Part shown: one piece after another, positions 1-7,534 of the stretch
Layout of the letters: each line of letters begins with the position of its first letter
How positions within the stretch are numbered: the first letter of the stretch is position 1
Assembly (NCBI GenBank): GCA_026397575.1
Contig: JAPLUP010000179.1
Location: 1 to 12,486 of the forward strand
Reading direction: 5' to 3'
Source of the DNA: Candidatus Zixiibacteriota bacterium
GTDB lineage: Bacteria; Zixibacteria; MSB-5A5; CAIYYT01
DNA length: 12,486 nucleotides
Notes under the pieces: generated by a model
Databases searched by the model: none
What the model saw: the letters and a program-made list of their open reading frames with translations, nothing else
What the model was told of the DNA's origin: nothing
Program-made: the position numbers and the translations under genes

Positions 1-911
1 AAGCTCCATTGTGGCATAAAAGCATAGGTTGCGCTGCCACCAAGTATCGTCTTATTGGCGTTGGACTGTCGATCTTCCGTGCGCAAAGCACTGCCGAATT
101 GCAGCGAGTTTTTGCTGCGCAGGATTTCTGCCAGCATGGCAGAGAGCGTCCCGTCATGGAAGCTGTATTTGCCGGTAAGCACGGCACTGGCAATGCCACC
201 GGCTTTGAAGATCTGCTCCGAGCCGATCTTGTCAGCAGCATAGACCTTGTAGGACAAGTCGAAATCAAGGCTGCTCATTCTGCCAACGGCGCTCGCGGAG
301 CCCTGAACAACAATTTCGTCGCCGGGATTGTAACTGTCTTCGTCCTTCAGATAAGTGTAACTGCCGGCATACGTGTAGCCGATTGAACCACCGTAAAGCA
401 GCCACTCGTGCTGCGAAGCACCGCCGACCTGCAGAATTAGACCGAGGCCACCTCCGAGTTGCTTGAGAGGTACGTTGAGATAGTCGTCAGCGATCAACTG
501 AGCAACAGCCGCCTGGGTGGAGTTATAGCCGGTTTTGCCGGTCGGCAGGATCACTCCCGCAGCCGCAAACAGACGATCCTCGGAGAACGAATGAAACACA
601 CGCAAGGTGGTCAGTCCGAGCGAAGAGACGTTAGTGGCAGTATTTCCATAGTCAAGCTTCGAGCGGCTTAGAGCGCCATTGAGATGCAGTTCCCAGTGCG
701 GCGCCACGGGCACAAAGACAGAGATTGGAGCAACAACCTGAGTCATAATCGTGTCTTTACCGCCGTTGCCAGCCGTCAATTTCCAGTGTTGATAAATGAT
801 TCGGCCGTTGATGCTTGGTGGCGAGCCATAGATGATTTGCGCTTCGGCAAGCGGCGACATTACCAAGGCCAAGAACAACGAAACCAATACGGCAAAATGA
901 CGGCCGGTCAT
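1..911 (-). CDS. Probable outer-membrane beta-barrel protein, exported, 3' end cut by the window edge
   Basis: I translated this reading frame by hand; it stays open from an ATG at 911 to the left edge (303 codons plus 2 bases), so the C-terminus is missing. The start MTGRHFAVLVSLFLALVMSP ends in AEA before Gln and looks like a type I signal peptide of about 24 residues. The rest is rich in Gly, Ser, Thr, Tyr and alternating hydrophobic residues, with strand-like stretches such as HWELHLNGALSRS and WLLYGGSIGYTYAGSYTY, as in porin-like barrels. Its ATG overlaps the stop of the upstream gene by one base (TGATG), with GGGAGGA 12 to 13 bases upstream, so the two are probably translationally coupled. 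I recognise no specific family. The barrel call rests on composition and strand pattern only; a secreted beta-rich protein is the alternative. Confidence 0.72.
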   Translation of the reverse strand, partial: MTGRHFAVLVSLFLALVMSPLAEAQIIYGSPPSINGRIIYQHWKLTAGNGGKDTIMTQVVAPISVFVPVAPHWELHLNGALSRSKLDYGNTATNVSSLGLTTLRVFHSFSEDRLFAAAGVILPTGKTGYNSTQAAVAQLIADDYLNVPLKQLGGGLGLILQVGGASQHEWLLYGGSIGYTYAGSYTYLKDEDSYNPGDEIVVQGSASAVGRMSSLDFDLSYKVYAADKIGSEQIFKAGGIASAVLTGKYSFHDGTLSAMLAEILRSKNSLQFGSALRTEDRQSNANKTILGGSATYAFMPQWS

Positions 912-2176
912 CAACGATCAGTCCTCCCAGTAACGACTACCCTACCGCGAGACGCCTGCGGTGTTGTGTAAGGCGTGTCTTCTGCAGGAGTCGCGCCGCG
1001 TGTGGCATCCTGAAGGCGCTGAATGATTTCTCCCTTGTTGTTTTCTTTGTTGTCCTCAGTGGTCGACTCCTGCGTAACCAGACCGGTGATTTGCGACAAC
1101 GGCTTCATGGTGCCACTGTAATTCGACAAACCGGAGTATCGATCAAGCTGCTGCTTGGCGAGGTCAAAATGCGGATCCTCCGCCAACGCCGTCTTGAATT
1201 CCGCCTCCGCCAGCGGATACAGACCTTGATCGGCATAATCAAGTCCGCGCGAAAACGCCAGCAGCGCCAAGAACGACTCGGTGGGGGATTTGGCGATCCG
1301 GTTCTTGATTGCCGGAGTGATCTCATAGCCGAGTTTTTGAATGATCGACATTACCAGCTTCTTCTGCATGGCAAATGCCTCGGCTAGTTTGCCCTCCTGA
1401 CGGCCGGGATACTCCGCCAGCCCGGGTCCAACATCTATAATGCCGCAGTCAATGCCAACACGCTCGCCATCTACTTGCGTCACTTGTCCGGTAATAATCT
1501 TGGCGGCGCCGACAATCTTGCCGATGCGCGGCGCGTAGAACTTGTCGCTAAACTCTGATTGATTCAGCTTCAATTCGTCCTGCAAGCGCGTCAGTTCCAA
1601 GCGTTCAACCAGTTTCAGATCGGGAACGTGAGATAGGTCGGTGTAGACCAACTCCGCCAGCCCGCGTCCAAGTGGTTTAAGCTGGGGCGAGAGTGAGTCA
1701 ACATTAAAGCGAATGATCGCTACACTGTTCTTAGGGATCTCGGAGATCTTGACGTTTTTCTCGTTGCGGACCGCCTGATCGACTACCTTCTGAAGCTCAT
1801 TATCTTCGATCCACCTGAGCCGATACCTGACTTCCTGCGTCAGTCGATCCTGTTTGCCGAACGCAATGTAACTTTGGTAAAGGTTCTTCGCCTGATCAAG
1901 TTGCCCCTTTTGTTCATGAATCATGCCGCGATAGACGACGCTGGTGGCATCGTTGGGATCAAGCGTACTGGCCTTGGTCAGCGCGGTCAGAGCTTCGTCA
2001 TAGCGCTCAAGCTGGAAATAGGAAATTCCCAGCTTGCGCCAGAGTTCAGCTTTGTTCGGTGATTTCTCCAGTTGTGCCTTGTAGCGCTCGACCGACTTCT
2101 CGACCTCGACCGGCTTTGTGGAGCCGGCGTCACCGGCAGAGATCGACGGCACCGAGAGCAACACCGCGACAAGCAC
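911..2176 (-). CDS. Exported TPR protein with a CsgG-like domain (second of two paralogues)
   Basis: The protein has about 421 residues. TPR-like helices lie at about 44-105 (LGISYFQLERYDEALTALTK, then a second repeat). A CsgG/FlgO-like alpha-beta domain lies at about 150-283, with the family pattern SVAIIRF, then ELVYTDL, LKLVERLEL and RIGKIVGAAKIITGQV. Another TPR-like unit lies at about 303-343, followed by a polar, probably disordered tail of about 70 residues. The N-terminus is hydrophobic and ends in SISA before GDAG, giving an exported, non-lipidated protein (no lipobox Cys). The first usable start is GTG at 2176, but the frame continues upstream and gives a better signal peptide; see the separate finding. 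The gene follows its paralogue at 2206-3213 and its stop overlaps the barrel gene. CsgG relatives act in the periplasm or form outer-membrane secretion pores; which role applies here is unknown. Confidence 0.88.
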   Translation of the reverse strand: MLVAVLLSVPSISAGDAGSTKPVEVEKSVERYKAQLEKSPNKAELWRKLGISYFQLERYDEALTALTKASTLDPNDATSVVYRGMIHEQKGQLDQAKNLYQSYIAFGKQDRLTQEVRYRLRWIEDNELQKVVDQAVRNEKNVKISEIPKNSVAIIRFNVDSLSPQLKPLGRGLAELVYTDLSHVPDLKLVERLELTRLQDELKLNQSEFSDKFYAPRIGKIVGAAKIITGQVTQVDGERVGIDCGIIDVGPGLAEYPGRQEGKLAEAFAMQKKLVMSIIQKLGYEITPAIKNRIAKSPTESFLALLAFSRGLDYADQGLYPLAEAEFKTALAEDPHFDLAKQQLDRYSGLSNYSGTMKPLSQITGLVTQESTTEDNKENNKGEIIQRLQDATRGATPAEDTPYTTPQASRGRVVVTGRTDR

Positions 2177-2205
2177 GGTGACACACCAGACGGAGAACCC
2201 CGCTC

Positions 2206-3213
2206 TTATTGATTGTCCGATTTCTGCTCCAATTCCACGCGCTGCTGCCGATCAATTGCGAGGGCAAAACTCGGAGAAATCTTGATCGCTTGGGCGTATG
2301 CCTTCTTCGCCAGATCCATTTGTCCTTTTTCCTCGTAAGCAACCCCTCGGGAATACTCGTTTAGCGCGGCCAGATTGACATTGGGAATGTTGGCGCCGGC
2401 CTTCTTAATCGCCTCGGCCTCGACACTGAAATAGGCCAATATCTGTTTGGTCAAGTCGACGGTCAACTTGCCGATATCACTTGCCTTACCTTCAATCGTA
2501 AACTGCTTTTTCGGCAGGGTGGTCTCGGTTTCAATGACACGTGCATCGATGCGAAATTTGTTGCCGGACATGTTAAAGAACGTCCCGAAAATGAAATTCT
2601 GGGCGCCAATCACCTTGCCGACCTGAAGCTTCTGATCTTTGTCAGCCAATTCGGTCTGCGAGAGCTTGAGCTCATCCAGCAGGTAATTGAAGTGTTCGCG
2701 CGACGGCGAATAGACAGCACCGGAAGACTCCAGATCGTAACGCAGCATTGCGGCAATGCCGATTCCCACGTTCTTGACCTTGTCGGCATCCTGAAACGAA
2801 CCATTGTCAAACTCGACTACGGCGACACTCAGTTTGTTCTGTCTTTGACCGGGCACAAACTTCGTATCACCGATAAACTTGAACCAGACCTTACGAAAAG
2901 GCACCGGCTCCTTGTCACCATCAAAATCAGTGTTGGGGTCCATTTTCACCAGGGTCGCCAGATACTGCTGTGCCAAATCCGCCTGTTTGTTCTGCGCTGC
3001 CGCCTTGGAAAGCCAACGGATCGTCAGAATGCTGTCACTCTTGGACAACGCGGGTTCGGCGAGCAAACCCGTCGCCTTGATAACAGCATCACTAAACTGC
3101 CCCTTGCGATAAAGCTCAGTGATGTTCTTGATTTCCCCGGCGGCGTTCTCCTGTGCGAGAAGCGGCAGAGCAAACAGGAAACCTGCCAGTAAACCAATGA
3201 TTGTTGTTCTCAT
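2206..3213 (-). CDS. Exported CsgG-like protein with TPR-like flanks (first of two paralogues)
   Basis: The protein has 335 residues and starts with ATG behind an excellent ribosome binding site (AAAGGAGC, seven bases upstream). MRTTIIGLLAGFLFALPLLA is a clear signal peptide, with cleavage expected after Ala20 and no lipobox Cys. Residues 28-92 are helical and TPR-like. Residues 127-262 form a CsgG-like domain (LSVAVVEF, then GIGIAAMLRYDLE, LQVGKVIGAQNFIFGTF and FRIDARVIE). Residues 285-322 are one more TPR-like repeat (YSRGVAYEEKGQMDLAKKAY). It sits 53 bases after the kinase stop and 29 bases before the next GTG, so it is in the middle of the operon. True CsgG is an outer-membrane lipoprotein that oligomerises into a pore for curli subunits. 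This protein lacks the lipid anchor, so it may instead be a soluble periplasmic partner in envelope assembly or sensing. Confidence 0.92.
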   Translation of the reverse strand: MRTTIIGLLAGFLFALPLLAQENAAGEIKNITELYRKGQFSDAVIKATGLLAEPALSKSDSILTIRWLSKAAAQNKQADLAQQYLATLVKMDPNTDFDGDKEPVPFRKVWFKFIGDTKFVPGQRQNKLSVAVVEFDNGSFQDADKVKNVGIGIAAMLRYDLESSGAVYSPSREHFNYLLDELKLSQTELADKDQKLQVGKVIGAQNFIFGTFFNMSGNKFRIDARVIETETTLPKKQFTIEGKASDIGKLTVDLTKQILAYFSVEAEAIKKAGANIPNVNLAALNEYSRGVAYEEKGQMDLAKKAYAQAIKISPSFALAIDRQQRVELEQKSDNQ

Positions 3214-3266
3214 AATTTGCTCCTTTACTGAAACTTACATGTCTTCATATTTAAGCGCAACCGATT

Positions 3267-5108
3267 TCATTTTTTCCTCAAAACAAACTCAATCTGCGTG
3301 TCACCGCTCAAAGTCACGAATCTGGGCTTGCCCTCGGTGCGATATTTTTCGTGTTCCACCCAGACTTTGTGTGATCCGTTCATCCGCGTGACCGAGAATG
3401 GTGTCTCTCCGTCTTCGATCTTTTCATTATCAATATAAACTTGCGCTGGCACGATGTCATCGGGATTGTCGGCTACCAGCGAGGTCACAGTCAATTTGCT
3501 GGTCTGGCGCTCGCTGAGAGTGAATGAACATTCTTTACGATCGTTCTGAATTTGCACCTGCTTTGTTAGCCTGCCCATATCAGTTACTAAAGTCACTTCA
3601 ATCATTCCAGCGGCCAGCTTTTCAAACACCAGTGGGCTCCCTTGATAGCGCTCACTCTTGCCGTCGAAGATAACGGTCACTGGTTCAAATCTCTCATAGT
3701 TGTCCACCGTCACCACCACGCTTCCCGTCGCGGCCGGCACCGACGTCTGTTGAAGAGGGGGGTTCGTTCTGCCGGCAGCAGCGTCGGTCAGCGTGCCCTT
3801 CCGCCTAGCACCTATGGTGTCTGACGCATATTTCTGGAAACTCTCCCACAATCTTGAAGCTTTTCTGGGCCAGCTGTCCTCAACGTCTGTCGGCGGGTCG
3901 ACGCGTTGCAACTCGGCGAACAGACTGAAGGCAGCTACGGAATCACCATCCATCGCTTTTGACTGCGCTTCCCAGAGTAGCGCTCTGTTCCTGTCAATCT
4001 GGTTGGCGCTCGAGGAATTCCTCAAGACCGAAAACAGTGCGGCAGCTTCAGCAAAATGGCCCCCTGATCTGAACAGACGCTCGGCTGTCGCAAGCGAATC
4101 GGCGAACGTTTGTGCGCTGGGCGGATTCGGTTTGTCGCGCGGTAGCAGCATCCAGATGACAGCCACGACAATGACTGCGAAAGCGGCCAAGACCGAAATC
4201 AACATCCTCGTCTTAGTAGTGGCGACCTTGGGATGTTTCGGAACCGCAATCGTTTTGGCGAACTGGTTATCCCTGGCGACAACGGTAATCTCTGACCCCG
4301 ATTTGATCCGAGACAAAGCTTCCGACATCTCCTGAGCATTTTGAAATCTCATCTCCGGCTTTTTCTCGATCGCCTTCAGAATAACCTCCTCCAGATCCCT
4401 GGAAACGTTCCCCTTGAACTGACTGGGCGCAAGGGGCGCTCTTTCGAGATGACCGGTCATGATTTCATAATCCGAATCCGCTTCGAAAGGTGTCCGTCCG
4501 GCGACGACCTGATAGAGCGTTACGCCAACGGAATAGATGTCACTACGGTTGTCGATGTTCGTGCCTTTGATCTGTTCCGGAGACATATACAAGAGCGAAC
4601 CGGCGCCCGTGCCGGTGCGAGTTAACTTAGCAGCGCCGGCGACCTTGGCAATGCCAAAATCGGCGATCTTGACCTCGCCGCTGCCGGTAAGCATGATGTT
4701 CGATGGTTTGATGTCACGATGAATTACGCCGTTTTCATGCGCGTAACCGAGTGCCGAGAGAAGCTGTCGAAAAATCGACACAATTTCGTCAAGCGCAAAG
4801 GCACGCTGATCGCGCAACAGCCGATCCAGTGTGGTGCCGTCGATGTACTCCATCACAATGAAGCTGACACCGTCGATCTGGTCATAGTCGAAAACGCGCA
4901 CGATGTGAGTGTGCTCTAATCGCGCCAGTGCCAAGGCCTCTCTTTCGAAGTAAGCCGCCAACATCTCATCGGAAGCCACCTGCGGATGTAGGACCTTGAG
5001 CGCCACACGCTTCTTCAGCCGCGTGTTGTTGGCGAGATAGACGGCTCCGAAGCCCCCCTCACCCAGCTTGTCAATAATTTCGTATTTCCCGAGTTGTTTA
5101 AGATCCAT
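3267..5108 (-). CDS. Transmembrane PknB-type Ser/Thr protein kinase with TPR-like and PEGA-like extracytoplasmic region
   Basis: The protein has 613 residues. The cytoplasmic kinase domain (about 9-268) keeps the catalytic signature: Gly loop LGEGGFGAVY at 15-24, ATP-binding Lys38 in VALK, catalytic HRDIKPSN at 130-137, DFG at 150-152, a Thr/Gly-rich activation loop (KLTRTGTGAG) and MSPEQ at 175-179. It should therefore be active. A juxtamembrane linker leads to one hydrophobic span at about 302-322. Outside the membrane there is a helical TPR-like stretch (about 334-430), a Pro/Thr linker, then two beta-rich PEGA-like domains (about 462-536 and 543-613). This suggests binding to envelope polymers or to the co-encoded periplasmic proteins. 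The start is ATG with AAAGG two bases upstream, a tight spacing. It is the first gene of the operon, followed by two CsgG-like genes and a barrel gene; its substrates are not evident. Confidence 0.96.
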   Translation of the reverse strand: MDLKQLGKYEIIDKLGEGGFGAVYLANNTRLKKRVALKVLHPQVASDEMLAAYFEREALALARLEHTHIVRVFDYDQIDGVSFIVMEYIDGTTLDRLLRDQRAFALDEIVSIFRQLLSALGYAHENGVIHRDIKPSNIMLTGSGEVKIADFGIAKVAGAAKLTRTGTGAGSLLYMSPEQIKGTNIDNRSDIYSVGVTLYQVVAGRTPFEADSDYEIMTGHLERAPLAPSQFKGNVSRDLEEVILKAIEKKPEMRFQNAQEMSEALSRIKSGSEITVVARDNQFAKTIAVPKHPKVATTKTRMLISVLAAFAVIVVAVIWMLLPRDKPNPPSAQTFADSLATAERLFRSGGHFAEAAALFSVLRNSSSANQIDRNRALLWEAQSKAMDGDSVAAFSLFAELQRVDPPTDVEDSWPRKASRLWESFQKYASDTIGARRKGTLTDAAAGRTNPPLQQTSVPAATGSVVVTVDNYERFEPVTVIFDGKSERYQGSPLVFEKLAAGMIEVTLVTDMGRLTKQVQIQNDRKECSFTLSERQTSKLTVTSLVADNPDDIVPAQVYIDNEKIEDGETPFSVTRMNGSHKVWVEHEKYRTEGKPRFVTLSGDTQIEFVLRKK

Positions 5109-5149
5109 AACCTTTGTACGCTTCTATTCGTTTGAAAATACGAGAGTTA

Positions 5150-5177
5150 TGAATACCGAGAGTGGCGCTGGAGTCAA
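5150..5177 (-). promoter_or_regulatory. Possible sigma-70-like promoter of the kinase operon
   Basis: On the minus strand, TTGACT (5177-5172, five of six bases of the -35 consensus) is followed after 16 bases by TATTCA (5155-5150, three of six of the -10 consensus). Transcription would begin about 35 bases before the kinase ATG. The -10 is weak and the call depends mainly on the -35 and its location between terminator and gene. Confidence 0.33.
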
Positions 5178-5202
5178 CAAAAAAAGCCTAAGCATAGCAT
5201 GG

Positions 5203-5216
5203 AAGTGAATTCACTT
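5203..5216. promoter_or_regulatory. Perfect 14 bp palindrome, possible operator upstream of the kinase operon
   Basis: AAGTGAATTCACTT reads the same on both strands with no spacer. It lies about 26 bases upstream of the possible -35 of the kinase promoter, where a dimeric regulator could bind, and next to the tail of the hairpin at 5218-5262. No known regulator site is recognised. Confidence 0.35.
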
Positions 5217-5217
5217 G

Positions 5218-5262
5218 CAAACAGAAACGCTCGCCACTCTCTACACGAGAGGAGGGCGAGCG
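5218..5262 (-). terminator. Hairpin with T-rich tail, probable terminator of the metalloprotease operon
   Basis: The 8 bp arms CGCTCGCC and GGCGAGCG (5228-5235 and 5255-5262) pair perfectly. They enclose a second 5 bp stem CTCTC/GAGAG (5237-5241 and 5247-5251) with a five-base loop. On the minus strand the hairpin is followed by TTTCTGTTTG. It lies about 227 bases after the stop of the second metalloprotease, beyond the palindromic repeat, and before the kinase promoter. The tail is interrupted, so termination may be incomplete. Confidence 0.6.
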
Positions 5263-5291
5263 TCGAAAATCAAAAACGCGCCGTCTGACTG

Positions 5292-5487
5292 GGGACTGTC
5301 GAAAAAGTCCAGACCGTGTCATTGCGAGGAGTGCGGAGAGGTGATGCAGTGTGTGGAGCACGACGAAGCAATCTCGATTTGCGCTCTCCAGATGCACACG
5401 CGCAGATTGCTTCGTCGTCATTGCCCCTACCCTCTCCACCCACCCTGACTCCTCGCAATGCCAATTCCGAGGTTTTTCAACAGTCCC
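5292..5487. repeat. Palindromic dispersed-repeat-like element (~196 bp) with nested inverted repeats
   Basis: The ends are near-perfect 15 bp inverted repeats: gggactgtcgaaaaa at 5292-5306 and tttttcaacagtccc at 5473-5487, one mismatch. Nested inside are tgtcattgcgaggagt (5317-5332) against actcctcgcaatgcca (5448-5463), one mismatch, and cacgacgaagcaatct (5359-5374) against agattgcttcgtcgtc (5404-5419), one mismatch. The whole element could fold into one long hairpin. Motifs of this kind (cattgcgaggag, gacgaagcaatct, gactgttgaaaaa) are known to me as dispersed non-coding repeats in several bacterial groups. It begins one base after the stop codon of the second metalloprotease. It carries no credible gene and may be a non-autonomous mobile element or a REP-like unit affecting transcript ends. 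Confidence 0.8.
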
Positions 5488-5488
5488 A

Positions 5489-7498
5489 CTAGAACGGACT
5501 ACACGGTGGTTGTGGACCGCCGCTGAAGATATAGGCGATCAGAAACACGGCGTCAGAAATGTCAACCGTGCCACTGCAGTCAGCATCACCTGCTGCAGCG
5601 ACAGGCACAGGCGCCGGACCTCCACTAAAAATGAAGGCTATCAGATAAACAACATCGCTGATATCGATGGCGCCGCTATTGTCGGCATCCCCCGGCTGTA
5701 TGAACACGAGCGTTGTTGCCGTATCGGTGTCGGCGACGCCGATCATCGACCTCCCGGTCGCCGTAAGGAGCACGGTATCGAAAGTGCCGGCAAAAGTTAG
5801 CGGCGGACAGGCCACCGAGACCGAAACCGCTTGTGATGCACCAGGGGCAAGCGACACACTCGCGCTCGATGGCACAGGGTTCCAGCCGAGGTTGTCGGCA
5901 GCGGCAAGATCGAAAGTCTCAGACAGTGTGCCGACATTATGCACGCTGAACCGGAGGGTTGTGGACTCGTGCGAATAAACGCTGTCGTCCGCTACGGCAT
6001 TGACAGACACAGCATATTGCGGCGCGGCGACGAAGCTCGCGCCGTAGCTATAGCTACGGTCGTTGAGAGACTGACTGACGTTACAAATCACGAGAACGGC
6101 ATTAGTGAAATCTTGCGGATTAGTAAGCGTGTAGGAACCGTCGCCATTTGCGTCTAAAGACAACTGCGTCTCTTGATAGAGATCATTGACGCCTGCCTTC
6201 CACGCGAGGAACTTGGCGATCCAGGGTGTGCTGTTGTCACCATTGAAAGTTACGGTGAACTCGCCGGAGCCACTGGGCAGGTTGAACACTATGTAGTTCG
6301 CCCCCATCGCATCAGGAGCGGAGCCGGAAACCGGCCCTTGAGCGGACACGGGATAGGTGGTGTGCGTCCTGACCGTTTTGATCAGCGGATAGGATACGGC
6401 TTCTTCATAGTGGTTGCCGTCGTTGCGCGAACCGGTGATAAAGTTCCAGACACAGAATTCTGCAAACTGGGCGCTGAAAGTCGTTCCGTGGGTACTAAGA
6501 ACCGAAGTCAACGCCGGATAGGAAGTGGCAGTGATGCACTGGTTCCAGAGTTCCGGCATGATCGTGTCGCCGAAATTCTGCGAGAGGTACTTCGGCCAGA
6601 TAAATGCCGCGTATACGTGAAGAATAGCCGTGGAATTGAGTGCATAGTCAGGGTAGCTAAACCAGTCGGGAAAATAATTGTAGTTGTCGTTGACCGGATC
6701 AAAGACATAATCTTCCATCCAAGTGGACGATGCCTCCATGAACCAAACATCTTCAGTGTAGTCGTAAGCGAATTGAATGGCGTGGTAGTACTCATGGGCG
6801 ATCGTCACTTTGGCGGCGCCCTTCTGATCGCCGTCGGGATCGTCATTTGGTGGGAATCCGATGAAATTGCGGTGCACGGAAATGTAGCTGTAGGCGTCAT
6901 TCCAGGGATTTGGTCCCGCTCCTTCTGACTGCGTATAGCCGTAATAACCCATTTCCTCAGTATAAATGTCATATCTGGAGTCCCCCCCCAAAGTACCGTC
7001 CGATGGCGGCTCGAATTGAGCGAGAGTAATGACCTCCGCGCGATAGGAACTGTCAGAATAATTAGCCAGCCATTCGACGTAGTCGGGAATACCGTTGGCT
7101 GGCGCGACATCAGACGTAGGCACGGCGTTGGAACCGGAAGTACTGTAATGAATCTTGAATTTACCTCCGGGGCTGTCATACGTGTATGTCGCCGACGGCC
7201 GCACCAGCAGAGCTTTCAACGCCAACTGACCAGAAACGCTGATCTCGTTCCATGTCCGTTGTGCTTCAAGCAGGATATCGGTGGCGCATTTTTGAGTCTC
7301 GACGACCGAGGATTGAAACTGCACTGGCAATGACGAAGGGTTCTTGACCGATTGGACCTCCAATAGCAGCTTCTCCTCAGCCGTTACAGTGCCCTGCTGA
7401 TACGCCTGTTCAATGATTTGATATGATGAGCTTGCGGCAAAAAGTGACGATGTAAACAAAGCCGTCAGACAAACCAGGCCCCAAAAGCGTCTAAGCAA
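5489..7498 (-). CDS. Secreted putative zinc metalloprotease (MXAN_6640-like) with C-terminal dockerin-like repeats
   Basis: I choose the TTG at 7498 because GGAGGAAG lies four bases upstream and the result begins with a good signal peptide (LRRFWGLVCLTALFTSSLFA). The TTG at 7510 would place the ribosome site inside the gene. The protein has 669 residues. KCATD occurs near 70, and HEYYH at 235-239 gives the HExxH zinc signature. FMEASSTWMED follows, with Glu255 and Glu262 as candidate third ligands. Residues about 495-599 form an Ig-like beta domain. About 600-669 hold two dockerin-type Ca-binding repeats (GDADNSGAIDISDVVYLIAF and GDADCSGTVDISDAVFLIAY), each followed by IFSGGP. It is paralogous to the gene 36 bases upstream and likely in its operon. 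The dockerin-like tail may serve surface attachment or processing; no cohesin partner is visible here. Proteolytic activity is inferred. Confidence 0.92.
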   Translation of the reverse strand: MLRRFWGLVCLTALFTSSLFAASSSYQIIEQAYQQGTVTAEEKLLLEVQSVKNPSSLPVQFQSSVVETQKCATDILLEAQRTWNEISVSGQLALKALLVRPSATYTYDSPGGKFKIHYSTSGSNAVPTSDVAPANGIPDYVEWLANYSDSSYRAEVITLAQFEPPSDGTLGGDSRYDIYTEEMGYYGYTQSEGAGPNPWNDAYSYISVHRNFIGFPPNDDPDGDQKGAAKVTIAHEYYHAIQFAYDYTEDVWFMEASSTWMEDYVFDPVNDNYNYFPDWFSYPDYALNSTAILHVYAAFIWPKYLSQNFGDTIMPELWNQCITATSYPALTSVLSTHGTTFSAQFAEFCVWNFITGSRNDGNHYEEAVSYPLIKTVRTHTTYPVSAQGPVSGSAPDAMGANYIVFNLPSGSGEFTVTFNGDNSTPWIAKFLAWKAGVNDLYQETQLSLDANGDGSYTLTNPQDFTNAVLVICNVSQSLNDRSYSYGASFVAAPQYAVSVNAVADDSVYSHESTTLRFSVHNVGTLSETFDLAAADNLGWNPVPSSASVSLAPGASQAVSVSVACPPLTFAGTFDTVLLTATGRSMIGVADTDTATTLVFIQPGDADNSGAIDISDVVYLIAFIFSGGPAPVPVAAAGDADCSGTVDISDAVFLIAYIFSGGPQPPCSPF

Positions 7499-7500
7499 AT

Positions 7501-7508
7501 CTTCCTCC
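7501..7508 (-). promoter_or_regulatory. Ribosome binding site that fixes the TTG start at 7498
   Basis: The minus strand reads GGAGGAAG, then two bases, then TTG at 7498, so the GGAGG core sits at a normal distance. This makes 7498 a better start than the TTG at 7510. Confidence 0.7.
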
Positions 7509-7534
7509 AATCAACTTCTAGTTGCATCCTGTTT

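Noticed and set aside
2692..3192. 166-codon plus-strand frame
   Set aside because: It is antisense to the first CsgG-like gene, which has a signal peptide, domain motifs and a strong ribosome site.
5188..5464. Open frames of 64 to 83 codons on both strands inside and beside the palindromic repeat
   Set aside because: They overlap one another on both strands, lack ribosome sites and arise from the repeat sequence; peptides such as LLAMT and DCFVV are typical translations of this repeat type.
6173..6928. 251-codon plus-strand frame
   Set aside because: It lies opposite the well-supported metalloprotease gene, has no recognisable domain, and its composition is what an antisense frame would give.
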